Shown: positions 10,690-20,353, counted from the stretch's first letter. The stretch is 64,000 nt of DNA from Myxococcales bacterium (GCA_020633335.1 JACKDU010000001.1:558001-622000), one strand, 5' to 3'. A program made the numbers and translations. The notes: generated from the letters alone by a model not told the origin.

Positions 10690-11799
10690 ATGATTTCGCG
10701 CATCGATCAGGATCACTCTCGCTTCCGCGAGATCGTCCGCGGCAAGGTCCGCCAGAACCTGCGGAAGTACATGTCACGGGGCGACATCATCGCCCCGCAG
10801 GGCAAGGGCACGGTCAAGATCCCGATGCCCCAGATCACCATCCCGCGCTTCACCTTCGGTGAGAAGGGCGGCGGCGGCGTCGGCCAGGGCGAGGGCGAGC
10901 CGGGCGATCCGGTCGACGGCAAGGAGGGCCAGCAGAGCGGCAAGGGGAAGGCCGGCCAGGGCGAGGGCGACAAGGGCCTCGACGTCGAGGTCTCCCTCGA
11001 GGAGCTCGCGGAGATCCTCGGGGAGGAGCTCGGGCTCCCCCGCATCGAGCCCCGCGGGGTCGACTCCCTCGAGACCCGCAAGGACCGCTACGTCGGCCTC
11101 CGCTCGACCGGCCCCGAGAGCCTCCGCTCCTTCAAGGCGACCTACAAGCGCGCGCTCCGCCGGCAGATCGCGATGGGCACCTACGACCCGGCGCGCCCGG
11201 TGATCGTGCCGATCCGCGAGGACCGCCGCTACCGCTCCTGGCGCACCGATCCGCGCCCGCACTCGAACGCGGTGATCATCTACATGATGGACGTCTCGGG
11301 GTCGATGGGCGACGAGCAGAAGGAGATCGTCCGGATCGAGTCCTTCTGGATCGACACCTGGCTCCGCTCCCAATACAAGGGGATCGAGTCGCGCTACATC
11401 ATCCACGACGCGACCGCGCGCCTGGTCGAGCGCGAGGTCTTCTTCCGCACCCGCGAGTCGGGCGGGACGATGATCTCCTCGGCCTACCGCCTCTGCAACG
11501 AGCTCATCGACAACGAGTACAACCCCGAGCTCTGGAACATCTACGCCTTCCACTTCTCGGACGGCGACAACTGGTCGGTCGACGACACCTCCAATTGCAT
11601 CTCGCTCCTCCGCGCGGAGCTCTTCCCCAAGGTCAACCAGTTCGGCTACGGCCAGGTCGAGTCGCCCTACGGCTCCGGCCAGTTCATCAAGGACCTGCGG
11701 GCGGCCTTCGGCAAGGAGGAGGTCCTGGTGACCTCCGAGATCAAGGGGCGCGACGAGATCATGGACTCGATCCGCGACTTCCTGAGGCGCGGGCGCTAG
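10690..11799 (+). CDS. yhbH: YeaH/YhbH family protein (DUF444, VWA-like)
   Basis: 369 aa cytoplasmic protein of the DUF444 family, which is genetically linked to prkA and spoVR and needed for stress or sporulation responses. The N-terminus 'IDQDHSRFREIVRGKVRQNLRKYMSRGD' is diagnostic. A Gly/Lys-rich spacer (residues about 60-95) follows, then a von Willebrand A-like core 'IYMMDVSGSMGDEQKEIVRIESFWIDTWLRS' with a DxSxS metal-site motif, 'ESGGTMISSAY' and 'HFSDGDNWS'. The frame extends upstream, but the ATG at the conserved start was chosen. spoVR starts 29 bp after the stop. Confidence 0.94.
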   Translation: MISRIDQDHSRFREIVRGKVRQNLRKYMSRGDIIAPQGKGTVKIPMPQITIPRFTFGEKGGGGVGQGEGEPGDPVDGKEGQQSGKGKAGQGEGDKGLDVEVSLEELAEILGEELGLPRIEPRGVDSLETRKDRYVGLRSTGPESLRSFKATYKRALRRQIAMGTYDPARPVIVPIREDRRYRSWRTDPRPHSNAVIIYMMDVSGSMGDEQKEIVRIESFWIDTWLRSQYKGIESRYIIHDATARLVEREVFFRTRESGGTMISSAYRLCNELIDNEYNPELWNIYAFHFSDGDNWSVDDTSNCISLLRAELFPKVNQFGYGQVESPYGSGQFIKDLRAAFGKEEVLVTSEIKGRDEIMDSIRDFLRRGR

Positions 11800-11828
11800 C
11801 GCGAGGCGAGGAAGCGAGGAGACGACGG

Positions 11829-13370
11829 ATGGCTGCGCTGACCCCCGAGCTCCGCGACCTCCAGGCCGAGATCCAGGGCTACGCCGACGAGTACGGCCTC
11901 GACACCTTCACGACGATCTTCGAGCTCGTCGACTACCGGCAGATGTGCGAGATCGCCTCCTACGGCGGCTTCCCCGTCCGCTACCCCCACTGGCGCTTCG
12001 GCATGGAGTACGACCACATGCTGAAGAGCCACACCTACGGGCTCTCGAAGATCTACGAGCTCGTGATCAACACCGACCCCTGCTACGCCTACCTCCTCGA
12101 GGGCAACTCGTGGGTCGATCAGAAGCTGGTGATGTCGCACGTCCTCGGGCACTGCGACTTCTTCAAGAACAACGCCTTCTTCGGCCACACCGACCGGCGG
12201 ATGATCGACGTGATGGCGAACAACGCCGCCCGCGTCCGCCGCTACATGGACCGCCACGGGGTGAGCCCGGTCGAGTCCTTCATCGACACCTGCCTGGCCC
12301 TCGACAACCTCATCGACCCCTGGGCGCCGCTCCGCGAGCCGACGCGCGCGAGCGCGCCGGCGCCGACCAGCGCGAGCGCGGGCAAGGGCAAGGGCGCGGG
12401 TGAGGGCGAGCTCGACGAGGTCGAGGTCGGCCGCCTGCCGAGCGTCCGCGGCTACCTCGAGAGCTACATCAACCCGCCCGAGCTCCTGGCGGCCGAGCGC
12501 GCCCGCGCGAAGGCGGCCGAGGAGGCCCAGCGCCGGAAGATCCCGCGCGCACCCGAGCGCGACGTCCTCGGCTTCCTGATCCAGCACGCGCCCCTCGAGC
12601 TCTGGGAGGCCGACGTCCTCGGGATCATCCGCGAGGAGGCCTACTACTTCCTGCCGCAGATGCAGACGAAGATCATGAACGAGGGCTGGGCGAGCTACTG
12701 GCACTCGAAGCTGATGACCACCCGCGCCCTCCGCGACGACGAGGTGATCGACTACGCGGACGCCTGCGCGGGGGTGATGGCGACCGCCCCCGGCCGCCTC
12801 AACCCCTACAAGATCGGCATCGAGCTCTTCCGCGACATCGAGGACCGCTACAACCGCGGGCGCTTCGGCAAGGAGTACGAGGAGTGCGACTCGCTCGCCG
12901 AGAAGGCGAGCTGGGACCGCAAGCTCGGCCTCGGGCGCCAGAAGATCTTCGAGGTCCGCCGCCTCTACAACGACGTCACCTTCCTCGACGAGTTCTTCAC
13001 CGAGGACTTCTGCCGGGAGCACAACTTCTTCACCTTCCGGGAGAACCGCCGCTCGGGTCGCCTCGAGATCGAGGGCCGCGAGTTCGCCAAGATCAAGGGC
13101 AAGCTCCTCGGCCAGCTCACCAATTTCGGGCAGCCCTTCATCTACGTCATCGACGCCAACTACCTCAACCGCGGCGAGCTCCTCCTCGGCCACCGCCACG
13201 AGGGGACCGATCTCCGCCTCGACTACGCCCGCGAGACCCTGCGGGCGCTCGAGCGGATCTGGCGGCGGCCGGTGTCGATCCTGACCGTGGTCGACGAGCG
13301 GCCGAAGCGGCTGCGCTTCGACGGCTCCGAGGTCTCGGTCTCGGACGAGTCGGCGGCCTTCCGCCTCTGA
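11829..13370 (+). CDS. spoVR: SpoVR family protein
   Basis: 513 aa. Conserved SpoVR core: 'EIASYGGFPVRYPHWRFGMEYDHM', 'GLSKIYELVINTDPCYAYLLEGNS', 'MSHVLGHCDFFKNN', 'EAYYFLPQMQTKIMNEGWASYWHSK', and a C-terminal part with 'GRQKIFEVRRLYNDVTFLDEFF'. A family-atypical Ala/Gly/Lys-rich spacer (residues about 175-200) interrupts the N-terminal part. Members act in spore cortex formation in Bacillus and stress survival elsewhere; the biochemical role is not settled. It is second in the yhbH-spoVR operon, with AGCGAGGAGA (11813-11822) as a likely ribosome-binding region. Confidence 0.95.
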   Translation: MAALTPELRDLQAEIQGYADEYGLDTFTTIFELVDYRQMCEIASYGGFPVRYPHWRFGMEYDHMLKSHTYGLSKIYELVINTDPCYAYLLEGNSWVDQKLVMSHVLGHCDFFKNNAFFGHTDRRMIDVMANNAARVRRYMDRHGVSPVESFIDTCLALDNLIDPWAPLREPTRASAPAPTSASAGKGKGAGEGELDEVEVGRLPSVRGYLESYINPPELLAAERARAKAAEEAQRRKIPRAPERDVLGFLIQHAPLELWEADVLGIIREEAYYFLPQMQTKIMNEGWASYWHSKLMTTRALRDDEVIDYADACAGVMATAPGRLNPYKIGIELFRDIEDRYNRGRFGKEYEECDSLAEKASWDRKLGLGRQKIFEVRRLYNDVTFLDEFFTEDFCREHNFFTFRENRRSGRLEIEGREFAKIKGKLLGQLTNFGQPFIYVIDANYLNRGELLLGHRHEGTDLRLDYARETLRALERIWRRPVSILTVVDERPKRLRFDGSEVSVSDESAAFRL

Positions 13371-13482
13371 GCCGCGGGCGTCGGCGCGGTGATCCCGACG
13401 ATCCTGCGCGGGTCGGGGTCGCCTGGCCCCGGGGTCCGGTCGCCGAGGTTCGGCTCCGCGCGGCCCTCCCGCGCAGGGACAT

Positions 13483-13502
13483 GCGCACCTGGACAGGTGC
13501 GC
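13483..13502. terminator. Hairpin after spoVR
   Basis: GCGCACCTGGACAGGTGCGC: a perfect 8-bp stem with GGAC as loop, between spoVR and the PP2C gene. It could stop spoVR transcription (no U-tract) and also contains the core ACCTGGACAGGT, which resembles the dispersed palindrome family. Confidence 0.5.
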
Positions 13503-13571
13503 GTGATCCGCGAGCGCCGCTGAGGGGGCGGGGATACCCCCCAATCTGCCGACTCGTGCTATTGTCCGGCC

Positions 13572-14390
<819 letters not shown>

Positions 14391-14394
14391 TCGC

Positions 14395-15846
14395 TCATCC
14401 GCCGCCCTCGCCGAGGGCGACGAGGTAGATCCCGCTGCGCTCGCCGTCGTCGACCTGGTAGGCGATCACGTCGGGGTCGAGGGTGGCGTCCGCCGGGCGG
14501 GATACATAGGCGAAGTCGAGGTCGCCGTCGGTGAAGAAGGTGACGGCGGTGTCGATGAGGCGCTCGTCGAGGCTGCCGCGCTCGACGGCGACCAGGCCCC
14601 GTGACCCGTCATCGAGCGCGACGTCGGTGACGACGCGGCCGTCGCTGAGGCGGAGCGCGTCGCGGGAGGCCCTCCGGGCGATCGTCTCGGCCGGGCCGCC
14701 GTCGTAGGGGACTTCGAGGAGCGACTCCTCAGAGTCGGGCGAGGCCGAGGCGTTGCGCTGCCAGACGAGGAGCGCGTCGGCCTCGGCGACGGCGGAGCCA
14801 GGGGGTACGGCGAGCTCGGTCTCGACGCCGCTCAGGACGTCGAGGAGGGCATCGGGCGTGTAGTCGATGGTGAGGAGCCAGCGGCCGTCGTTGATCTGGC
14901 GGCTGACGCGTCGGCCGGGGCCGTAGCTCACCTGGGCGCCCGACCCCAGGTCGACGATCGTGCCGCCGTCGTCGTTGATGCAGGCGACCCGGGCCGTGCG
15001 CGCGTCGAGGTCGAGGTCGCTCTGGCAGTCGGCGAGGAGGGTCTCGATGCCGGTTTCGCGCTCACGGAGGAAGACCCCGGAGGGATCGCCCGAGGTCGTG
15101 TAGAGGAGGTGCGTCGCGCTCGCTGCGATGTCGGAGGCGGAGCTCGCCTCGACGGAGGTGCTCCCGTCGGCGAGGGAGACGCGGAGCAGGGCGGAGTCGT
15201 CGATCGTGACCAGGAAGAGGTCGTCGCCGGCGATCGCATAGGCCGACGCGACCTCGTCGATCGAGACGCCCGCCGTGAGGGCCGGAGTGGGGCCATCGCT
15301 GAAGCGATAGTGAGTGAAGAAGGTGTCGACCTCGCCGATCCCCACGACGACGATCAGGAGCCCGTCGTCGATGGGGAGCATCGGGCCCACGATGACGCCT
15401 GGCGGCGCGGGGGCGAGGAGGGTCGGGGCGAGGTCTCCGCTCGGATCGAGCGAGACGAGGTCACACCGCACGTGGTCGGGGCCGCGGCAGGCGACCGGCG
15501 TGTCGGGCCAGGGCGTGAGGGTGAAGGGCGGGCGGCGGAGGTCCTCGGCGACCACGCGAGGGTCCTCGCCGCAGAGACCGACGCCGTAGGTCATCGTCGG
15601 ATCCGCGTACTCGCTGCCGATCCTCACCGTGACGTAGTAGCGATCGCCGATCCGCGTGAGGTCCATGAGGCGCTCGTCGCCGGCGAGCCCGAGGAGGCGC
15701 AGCGGCGCCGAGGTGCCGCAGAGTGGGGTGACCTCGGCGGGGCCCACCGGACCCGACGTCTCCTTCGCGCAGGCGAGCCCGAGCCCGAGCCCGAGCGCGA
15801 GGGGGATGATCGCGCGTGGTCGACGCGCTCTCACCTGGGGCTGCAT
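14395..15846 (-). CDS. Secreted or lipid-anchored protein of unknown function
   Basis: 483 aa. The N-terminus (basic Arg stretch, then 'AIIPLALGLGLGLAC') is a signal peptide, possibly a lipoprotein signal, although the lipobox (G-L-A-C) is not canonical. The mature part is rich in short beta-strand-like segments with repeated Asp-Gly turns, such as 'LSDGRVVTDVALDDGSRGLVAVERG' and 'DDGERSGIYLV', suggesting a beta-propeller-like fold outside the cytoplasm. No catalytic motif was found. The frame extends upstream through rnpB, so the start was placed at the ATG just before the signal peptide. Function unknown. Confidence 0.65.
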   Translation of the reverse strand: MQPQVRARRPRAIIPLALGLGLGLACAKETSGPVGPAEVTPLCGTSAPLRLLGLAGDERLMDLTRIGDRYYVTVRIGSEYADPTMTYGVGLCGEDPRVVAEDLRRPPFTLTPWPDTPVACRGPDHVRCDLVSLDPSGDLAPTLLAPAPPGVIVGPMLPIDDGLLIVVVGIGEVDTFFTHYRFSDGPTPALTAGVSIDEVASAYAIAGDDLFLVTIDDSALLRVSLADGSTSVEASSASDIAASATHLLYTTSGDPSGVFLRERETGIETLLADCQSDLDLDARTARVACINDDGGTIVDLGSGAQVSYGPGRRVSRQINDGRWLLTIDYTPDALLDVLSGVETELAVPPGSAVAEADALLVWQRNASASPDSEESLLEVPYDGGPAETIARRASRDALRLSDGRVVTDVALDDGSRGLVAVERGSLDERLIDTAVTFFTDGDLDFAYVSRPADATLDPDVIAYQVDDGERSGIYLVALGEGGG

Positions 15847-15940
15847 CTGCAAACGATAGACCGTCGAAGCGTACCGGTCACAGCGCAAAGGCCGCTCAGG
15901 GTCTGGTGTCCGCGCCCGCCGCTGTGCTAGATCGCCCCCG

Positions 15941-16340
15941 GGAGATGAGGCGGCCGAGGAGGACAAGGTGATCGCGGGCCGTCGCCGGCAACGGCGGCTG
16001 GTTCGAGGAAAGTCCGGGCTCCGTAGGGCAGGGTGCTGGCGCAGGCCAGTCGGGGTGACTCGAAGGAAAGTGCCACAGAAAAACAACCGCCCGCGTCCGC
16101 GCGGGTAAGGGTGAAAAGGTGCGGTAAAAGCGCACCGGGTCCCGGGCGACAGGGATCGCATGGTAAACCCCACCCGGAGCAAGGCCGAGCAGGGACCGGC
16201 TCTGCCCCCTCGGGGGTGAGAGCAGGGGTGGCCCGCCCCGTCCCGGGTAGCGCCGCGTAGAAGAATGATCACCACCCGGTGGAGGCAACGAAACCGGGGA
16301 CAGAACCCGGCTTACGACCTCTCTCGACCGCCTCATCTCC
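15941..16340 (+). ncRNA. rnpB: RNase P RNA (type A)
   Basis: RNA subunit of ribonuclease P, which removes 5' leaders from tRNA precursors. The P1 helix is exact: GGAGATGAGGCGG at the start pairs over 13 bp with CCGCCTCATCTCC at 16328-16340. Between them are the universal core elements: GAGGAAAGTCCGGGCTCC (CR-I region), ACAGAAAA, AGGGTGAAAAGGTGCGGTAAAAGCGCACCGG (described by parts; a GGTGCG/CGCACC hairpin), ATGGTAAACCCC, and AGAA..GACAGAACCCGGCTTA near the end (CR-V). Length near 400 nt is normal for a type A RNA. Confidence 0.96.
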
Positions 16341-16417
16341 CACTTTGGCGGCGGTCGACGGGTCGTCCATGACGGACGGCTCCGAGGGCGCTCCCCGGGG
16401 GGCCGACGGCGCTCGCG

Positions 16418-16446
16418 ACGAGGCCGGCGACGGGCGCCGGCCTCGT
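16418..16446. terminator. Hairpin terminator between rnpB and the methylase gene
   Basis: A perfect 12-bp stem (ACGAGGCCGGCG and its complement at 16435-16446) with loop ACGGG lies 78 bp downstream of rnpB and 25 bp past the convergent methylase stop. It can serve both directions. No U-tract is present. Confidence 0.6.
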
Positions 16447-16453
16447 AGCATGA

Positions 16454-16471
16454 GATGTCCCTTGGGGCAGC
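16454..16471. repeat. Dispersed palindrome, site 2
   Basis: GATGTCCCTTGGGGCAGC, one mismatch in the arms. It touches the stop codon of the methylase gene. Confidence 0.55.
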
Positions 16472-17325
16472 TAGGCGACGTGGACGACCCGCAGCGCGGG
16501 CCGGCCGCCGTCGAGGGACGGCTTCTCGGCCAAGATCCGCCGCTTGGTCAGGTCGAGGTACTCGTCCGAGAGGTCGATGCCGATGTAGTTGTGGCCGAGG
16601 CGGACGGCGGCGACGCCGGTGGTCCCGCTCCCGTTGAAGGGGTCGAGGATCACCGCGCCGGGGCGCGAGGAGGCGACGAGGATCCGCTCGAGGAGCGAGA
16701 GCGGCTTCTGGGTCGGGTGGCGGCCGTGGGTCTTCTCGGCCTTGCCGGGGGCGGTCATCCGCCACACGCTCTTCATCTGCTTGCCGCCGTTGTCGGAGCG
16801 CATCTGGTCGTAGGCGAAGAAGTGCTTGCTCTTGCGATCGCGGGCGGCCCAGAGGATCGACTCGGTCGCGTGGGTGAAGTAGCGGCACGAGAGGTTGGGG
16901 GGCGGGTTCGGCTTCTCCCAGACGATCTCGTTGAGCTGCTTGAAGTCGAGCTGCTGCATCGCGAAGCCGACCGAGTAGATCACGTGGCTGGTGCCGGAGA
17001 CCCAGATCGTCCCGTTGGGGCGGAGCACCCGCTTGCAGGCGGCGAGCCAGCGACGGTTGAACTCGTGGTTCTCCTCGATCCCCTGCGAGCGGTCCCACTT
17101 GCCCTTGTCGACGCTGGCCCGCTTGCCGTTCTTGCAGGTCATGCCGCCGTTCGAGAGGAAGTAGGGGGGGTCGGCGAAGATCGTGTCGACCGACTCGGCG
17201 GGGAGGCGGGCGAGGAGCTCGATCGAGTCGCCGTGGAGGAGCTGGACGGAGCCGTCGGCGGCCTTCCAACGGGGGACCAGCGCGTCGCCGGGGAGCGGCG
17301 AAGGGGCCTTCGCGGGATCGGTCAT
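16471..17325 (-). CDS. DpnA-like beta-class DNA adenine methyltransferase, orphan
   Basis: 284 aa site-specific DNA methylase. The catalytic motif DPPY (residues 52-55, 'FADPPYFLSNGG') comes before the SAM-binding motif 'DPFNGSGTTG' (about 245), with 'HPTQKP' between. This order is the beta class. Long stretches ('VDKGKWD', 'HEFNRRWLAACKRVLRPNGTIWVSGTSH', 'NPPPNLSCRYFTHATESILWA') match what I recall of M2.DpnII/DpnA, which methylates adenine in GATC. GATC specificity is therefore likely but inferred. No restriction gene or second methylase is adjacent, so it looks like a solitary, possibly regulatory, methylase. The start was placed at MTDPAK; a longer frame adds basic sequence. Confidence 0.88.
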   Translation of the reverse strand: MTDPAKAPSPLPGDALVPRWKAADGSVQLLHGDSIELLARLPAESVDTIFADPPYFLSNGGMTCKNGKRASVDKGKWDRSQGIEENHEFNRRWLAACKRVLRPNGTIWVSGTSHVIYSVGFAMQQLDFKQLNEIVWEKPNPPPNLSCRYFTHATESILWAARDRKSKHFFAYDQMRSDNGGKQMKSVWRMTAPGKAEKTHGRHPTQKPLSLLERILVASSRPGAVILDPFNGSGTTGVAAVRLGHNYIGIDLSDEYLDLTKRRILAEKPSLDGGRPALRVVHVA

Positions 17326-17523
17326 GTCGGCAGCTTCCACAGGTGAGCGACGACCATGAAATTTTCGGAGCGCGTCGCCGACGTCGATCGCATCGCGGAT
17401 TTTTTTTCGAAGTCCTCGGCCTCTGCTATGCGCGTGAGGTCGCGTCAAGGCGGCGGCGTGAGCTCCGGGGGGCGGGGGTCGCGGCGCTCGCCCGTGGTTG
17501 CACAGGCGCCGCGAGGACGCCGC

Positions 17524-17549
17524 GATCGGGGCCGCGCGCGGCCCCGATC
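17524..17549. terminator. Perfect 26-bp palindrome at the end of a membrane-protein gene
   Basis: A perfectly self-complementary GC-rich 26-mer begins and ends with GATC and has GCGCGC at its centre. It overlaps the last base of the TAG stop of the neighbouring minus-strand gene, so a role as transcription-ending hairpin is likely, although no T-run follows on that strand. Confidence 0.5.
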
Positions 17550-18937
17550 TACTCCGGCGGCAGCGGCCACCAGAGATCGTGGACGAAGATCCGCCCGGGC
17601 GCGCGGTGGAAGTACCAGGCGCCGACCAGGCCGACGATCGCCGCGACGATCACCAGCGGTGGGAAGATCCGCCGGCGGGCGCCGCCGCCAAAGGCGATGA
17701 GGAGGACGACCATCGGCAGCCAGTCGAGCGCGAAGCGGTAGCCGAGCTGGAGCTGGCCGCTGTTGTGGTAGAGGAGCGGCGGGATCGCGGCGGCGATCGC
17801 CGCGAGCGCGAGGCCGCGGCGCTGCGGGAAGCGGTCGCGGGCGAGGCCGAGGCAGACGAGCCAGGGCGACGCCAGGAGGAGCCCCATGCCGTGGATCGAC
17901 CAGCGCAGGAAGGGCGCGCTCGCCTGCACTTGGGGCCAGAGGAAGAGCATGCACTCGAGGTTGCGGCGGAGGTAGACCGGCGAGAAGGCGCCGTGGGTCT
18001 GGACCCGCTCCTGCCAGCGCATCTCGAGGTAGCGGTGGCCGAACTCGAGGGGATCGCCGAAGCGCGCCTCGTTGAAGATCGCCAGGGCGGCGCCGATGAG
18101 CGCGAGCGGGGCCGCGAAGGCGACGAGGCGCCGCCAGCCCCGGCCCTCGCGCCACCACTCGAGGGCGAAGAAGGGGAGCGCGAGGAGGGTGGTCGGTCGG
18201 CAGGCGACCGCGACCCCGAGGGCGAGGCCGGCGAGGAGGGGGCGGCGGGCGTCCCAGCCGGCGATGAGGTGGAGGGTGAGGGCGAGCGCGCCGACGATCT
18301 GGGCGCTGAACCACACCGAGCCGTGGGCGCCGACGAAGAGCGCCGGGCTCCCGAGCGCCCAGGCGGCGGCGATCCAGAGGTGCTCGCGGCCGCGGCCGTC
18401 GCTGCGTCCGCGGATCCGATCGAGGTGGGCGACGAGGAGCGCCGGGATCATCGCGGCGAGGAGCGCGGTCGCCAGGACGTCGGGGAACGTGAGCCCGAGG
18501 AGCGCGACCCCCGGGAGGAAGACGAGCGCGGGGCCGGGCGGGAAGGTGACGTACCAGCGCTCCTCACGGCCGACGATCGCCCCGCGGGGGAGCGCCAGGA
18601 GCTCCCGCTCCTCGCTCCACCAGAGCTCGACCCGCTCGCTGCGGCGGCGCTCGGCGCAGGCGGCGGTCTTGCACGGGTGGGCGCGGCGGATCGTCCGGCC
18701 GTCGGCGAGGTGGAGGGTGGTGACCTTCCCCCAGTCGTCCGCCCGCGGGTAGCCGGGGGGTCTGCCGGCGTGCTCGAGGCGCCCGTCGAGCCAGGCCGCG
18801 GCCATGTGGATGTAGTGGTTGTTCTGGCTCGGCCGCAGGAGCGTGTCGCCGGCGATCGCCGCGAGGACGGCGAAGCTCAGGGCGAAGACGGCGAGCGGGC
18901 GGGTCGGCGGCGGCACCGGGGCGCGAGGATAGAACAA
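17549..18937 (-). CDS. Polytopic membrane protein, probable GT-C type glycosyltransferase
   Basis: 462 aa with about ten hydrophobic helices. The first periplasmic loop (residues about 35-130) is long and hydrophilic, as in GT-C enzymes that use polyprenyl-phosphate sugars. A Lys/Arg-rich short loop 'ARDRFPQRRG' and a terminal 'FHRAPGRIFVHDLWWPLPPE' are visible. Catalytic Asp/Glu residues cannot be assigned confidently, so function is inferred only from topology. The start is TTG here; a GTG at about residue 8 is an equal alternative. It stands alone, with a perfect palindrome at its 3' end. Confidence 0.7.
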   Translation of the reverse strand: MFYPRAPVPPPTRPLAVFALSFAVLAAIAGDTLLRPSQNNHYIHMAAAWLDGRLEHAGRPPGYPRADDWGKVTTLHLADGRTIRRAHPCKTAACAERRRSERVELWWSEERELLALPRGAIVGREERWYVTFPPGPALVFLPGVALLGLTFPDVLATALLAAMIPALLVAHLDRIRGRSDGRGREHLWIAAAWALGSPALFVGAHGSVWFSAQIVGALALTLHLIAGWDARRPLLAGLALGVAVACRPTTLLALPFFALEWWREGRGWRRLVAFAAPLALIGAALAIFNEARFGDPLEFGHRYLEMRWQERVQTHGAFSPVYLRRNLECMLFLWPQVQASAPFLRWSIHGMGLLLASPWLVCLGLARDRFPQRRGLALAAIAAAIPPLLYHNSGQLQLGYRFALDWLPMVVLLIAFGGGARRRIFPPLVIVAAIVGLVGAWYFHRAPGRIFVHDLWWPLPPE

Positions 18938-19075
18938 GTCGCGCGGGCGCGCCGAGCCGGCGCCGCGACGCCGGCGCGTCGACCTATCTTCGCGTCGGGA
19001 TCGTCGGCGCGAGCGAGGCGCGAGCGAGGCGGCGAGCGGCGGCGAGAGTGGGCTGCGATGCCGGTGTCCCGGCGA

Positions 19076-19735
19076 TCACGTCGCGGCGGCGCGGGCGGCC
19101 TCGCGGGCGGCCCGGCGGGCCTTGTCGTAGCCGTCGACGAGCTCCTGAGTCGGCCGCATGTAGCCGAGGGCCGGCACGCTCCCGGGCTTGGCGTCGATCC
19201 CGAGGATGATCGTGCACTCGTTGAGCCACTCCCAGTAGGCGATGGTCGCCTTGAGGAGCTCGTCCTCCCCCTCGGCGGGGTCGAGGTCGCGGAAGCGGAG
19301 CTGGTACATCCGCTCGATCAGGTGCCAGGTGCGGGCGTGCTCGGGTCCGGCGAAGGTGTCCTTGAGGACAGCGAAGGACTCCTCATCGGTCATGTACATC
19401 AGATCGATGAGCGAGTCCTCGTCGAGGGGGCCGAGGCGGCCGCTCTCCTTGAAGTAGTGGAGGTTCGCCGAGTAGATGTGGCCGATCACGCAGTAGCGGC
19501 AGCCGTTCCAGAGGGCGGCGACGCCGATCAGCGTCTGGGCCGTGTAGTCGCCGACCGAGCGCGCGAGCGTCGTCGTGATGTCGGCGCCGAGCTTCATCAG
19601 GCGGAGGGTCCCGCGGTAGCCGTGGGTGCGGACCATCTCCTCCTGGATCGGGCCCATGTCGTAGCCGGCGGAGAGCTTGGTGAGGGCCCGCATCGCCGAC
19701 ACGAAGGTGCGCTGGAGGATGTTCAGCTCGGTCAC
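19076..19735 (-). CDS. AhpD-like (carboxymuconolactone decarboxylase family) protein
   Basis: 219 aa, all-helical. The AhpD active-site pattern C-x2-C-x3-H is present ('NGCRYCVIGH', C79, C82, H86), as in alkylhydroperoxidase D, where the two thiols reduce AhpC. Length exceeds AhpD by about 45 residues at the C-terminus (an Ala/Arg-rich helix). It probably has a thiol redox role in the cytoplasm; the substrate is unknown. The GTG start overlaps the stop of the upstream STAS-type gene by 4 bp (GTGA), so the two are translationally coupled. A perfect TGTCC-TTGA-GGACA palindrome lies within the gene. Confidence 0.82.
   Translation of the reverse strand: MTELNILQRTFVSAMRALTKLSAGYDMGPIQEEMVRTHGYRGTLRLMKLGADITTTLARSVGDYTAQTLIGVAALWNGCRYCVIGHIYSANLHYFKESGRLGPLDEDSLIDLMYMTDEESFAVLKDTFAGPEHARTWHLIERMYQLRFRDLDPAEGEDELLKATIAYWEWLNECTIILGIDAKPGSVPALGYMRPTQELVDGYDKARRAAREAARAAAT
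19355..19372. repeat. Dispersed palindrome, site 3
   Basis: GGTGTCCTTGAGGACAGC: perfect TGTCC/GGACA arms around TTGA, inside the AhpD-like gene (peptide A-V-L-K-D-T). Confidence 0.6.
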
Positions 19736-20202
19736 TGGGCCGCCTCCGTGGCGAGGAAGAGCCGGCCGCGGACGCGGCCGATCCAGGACGACGCGTCGCG
19801 CTCGAGGACCGCCTCGCGGGCCTCGTTCGAGCCGAGCCAGCGCTCCGCGTCGGCCTCGCTCGGGAAGGAGCGGGCGTTCGAGTCGGGCGCGTGGTGACAG
19901 ATCCAGAGGGCGAGCCCGCGGAAGATCGGCCGCTTGGTGATCCAGGCGCTGCGGCGGGCGACGCCGCCGAGGCTCCGCTGGATCCGGGCGAGGACCTCGC
20001 GGGCCTCGACGTTGCAGCGTCGGAGCTGGTTGAGGTCGAAGAGGACGACGCGGGAGCCCGGCGCGTGGTCGCGGAGCTGCTCGGCGAGCGCCCGCTCGAG
20101 CTCGCGGGCGCCGGCCTCGTCGAGATCGCCGCGGAGCTCGACGACGATCTTGTCGCCCTCCTCGCGGAGCTCCCAGGGCTGGCGATGCGCGGTGGTCGTC
20201 AC
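19732..20202 (-). CDS. STAS-domain-like protein (anti-sigma factor antagonist type)
   Basis: 156 aa soluble protein. Residues about 10-110 read as a STAS fold: 'WELREEGDKIVVELRGDLDEAGARELERALAEQL...GSRVVLFDLNQLRRCNVEAREVLARIQRSL'. The usual phospho-Ser is not obvious: the 'D-L-N-Q-L-R-R-C-N' segment stands where SpoIIAA-like proteins have 'DLSxVxxxDSSG'. The remaining 40 residues are unassigned. The GTG start gives the shortest frame consistent with the fold. It is translationally coupled to the AhpD-like gene downstream, suggesting a shared regulatory or redox-sensing task (inference). Confidence 0.65.
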   Translation of the reverse strand: MTTTAHRQPWELREEGDKIVVELRGDLDEAGARELERALAEQLRDHAPGSRVVLFDLNQLRRCNVEAREVLARIQRSLGGVARRSAWITKRPIFRGLALWICHHAPDSNARSFPSEADAERWLGSNEAREAVLERDASSWIGRVRGRLFLATEAAQ

Positions 20203-20353
20203 GCGCCTCCATGGTAGCGGACTTGGCGGGGGGATGAGGTGGGGTAATCGATCAAATGCCGAGTGACGCGAGCATTGCGCGCTCGTTCGCGCTCCGCCTG
20301 CAGGAGAGGGCGCCTGTTGCCGCGTTCGACGATCCGCTACGATTGCTTCGTCA

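Noticed and set aside
14395..16275. An upstream extension of the secreted-protein gene across rnpB.
   Set aside because: The extension would be encoded by RNase P RNA sequence read backwards; a good signal peptide starts downstream.
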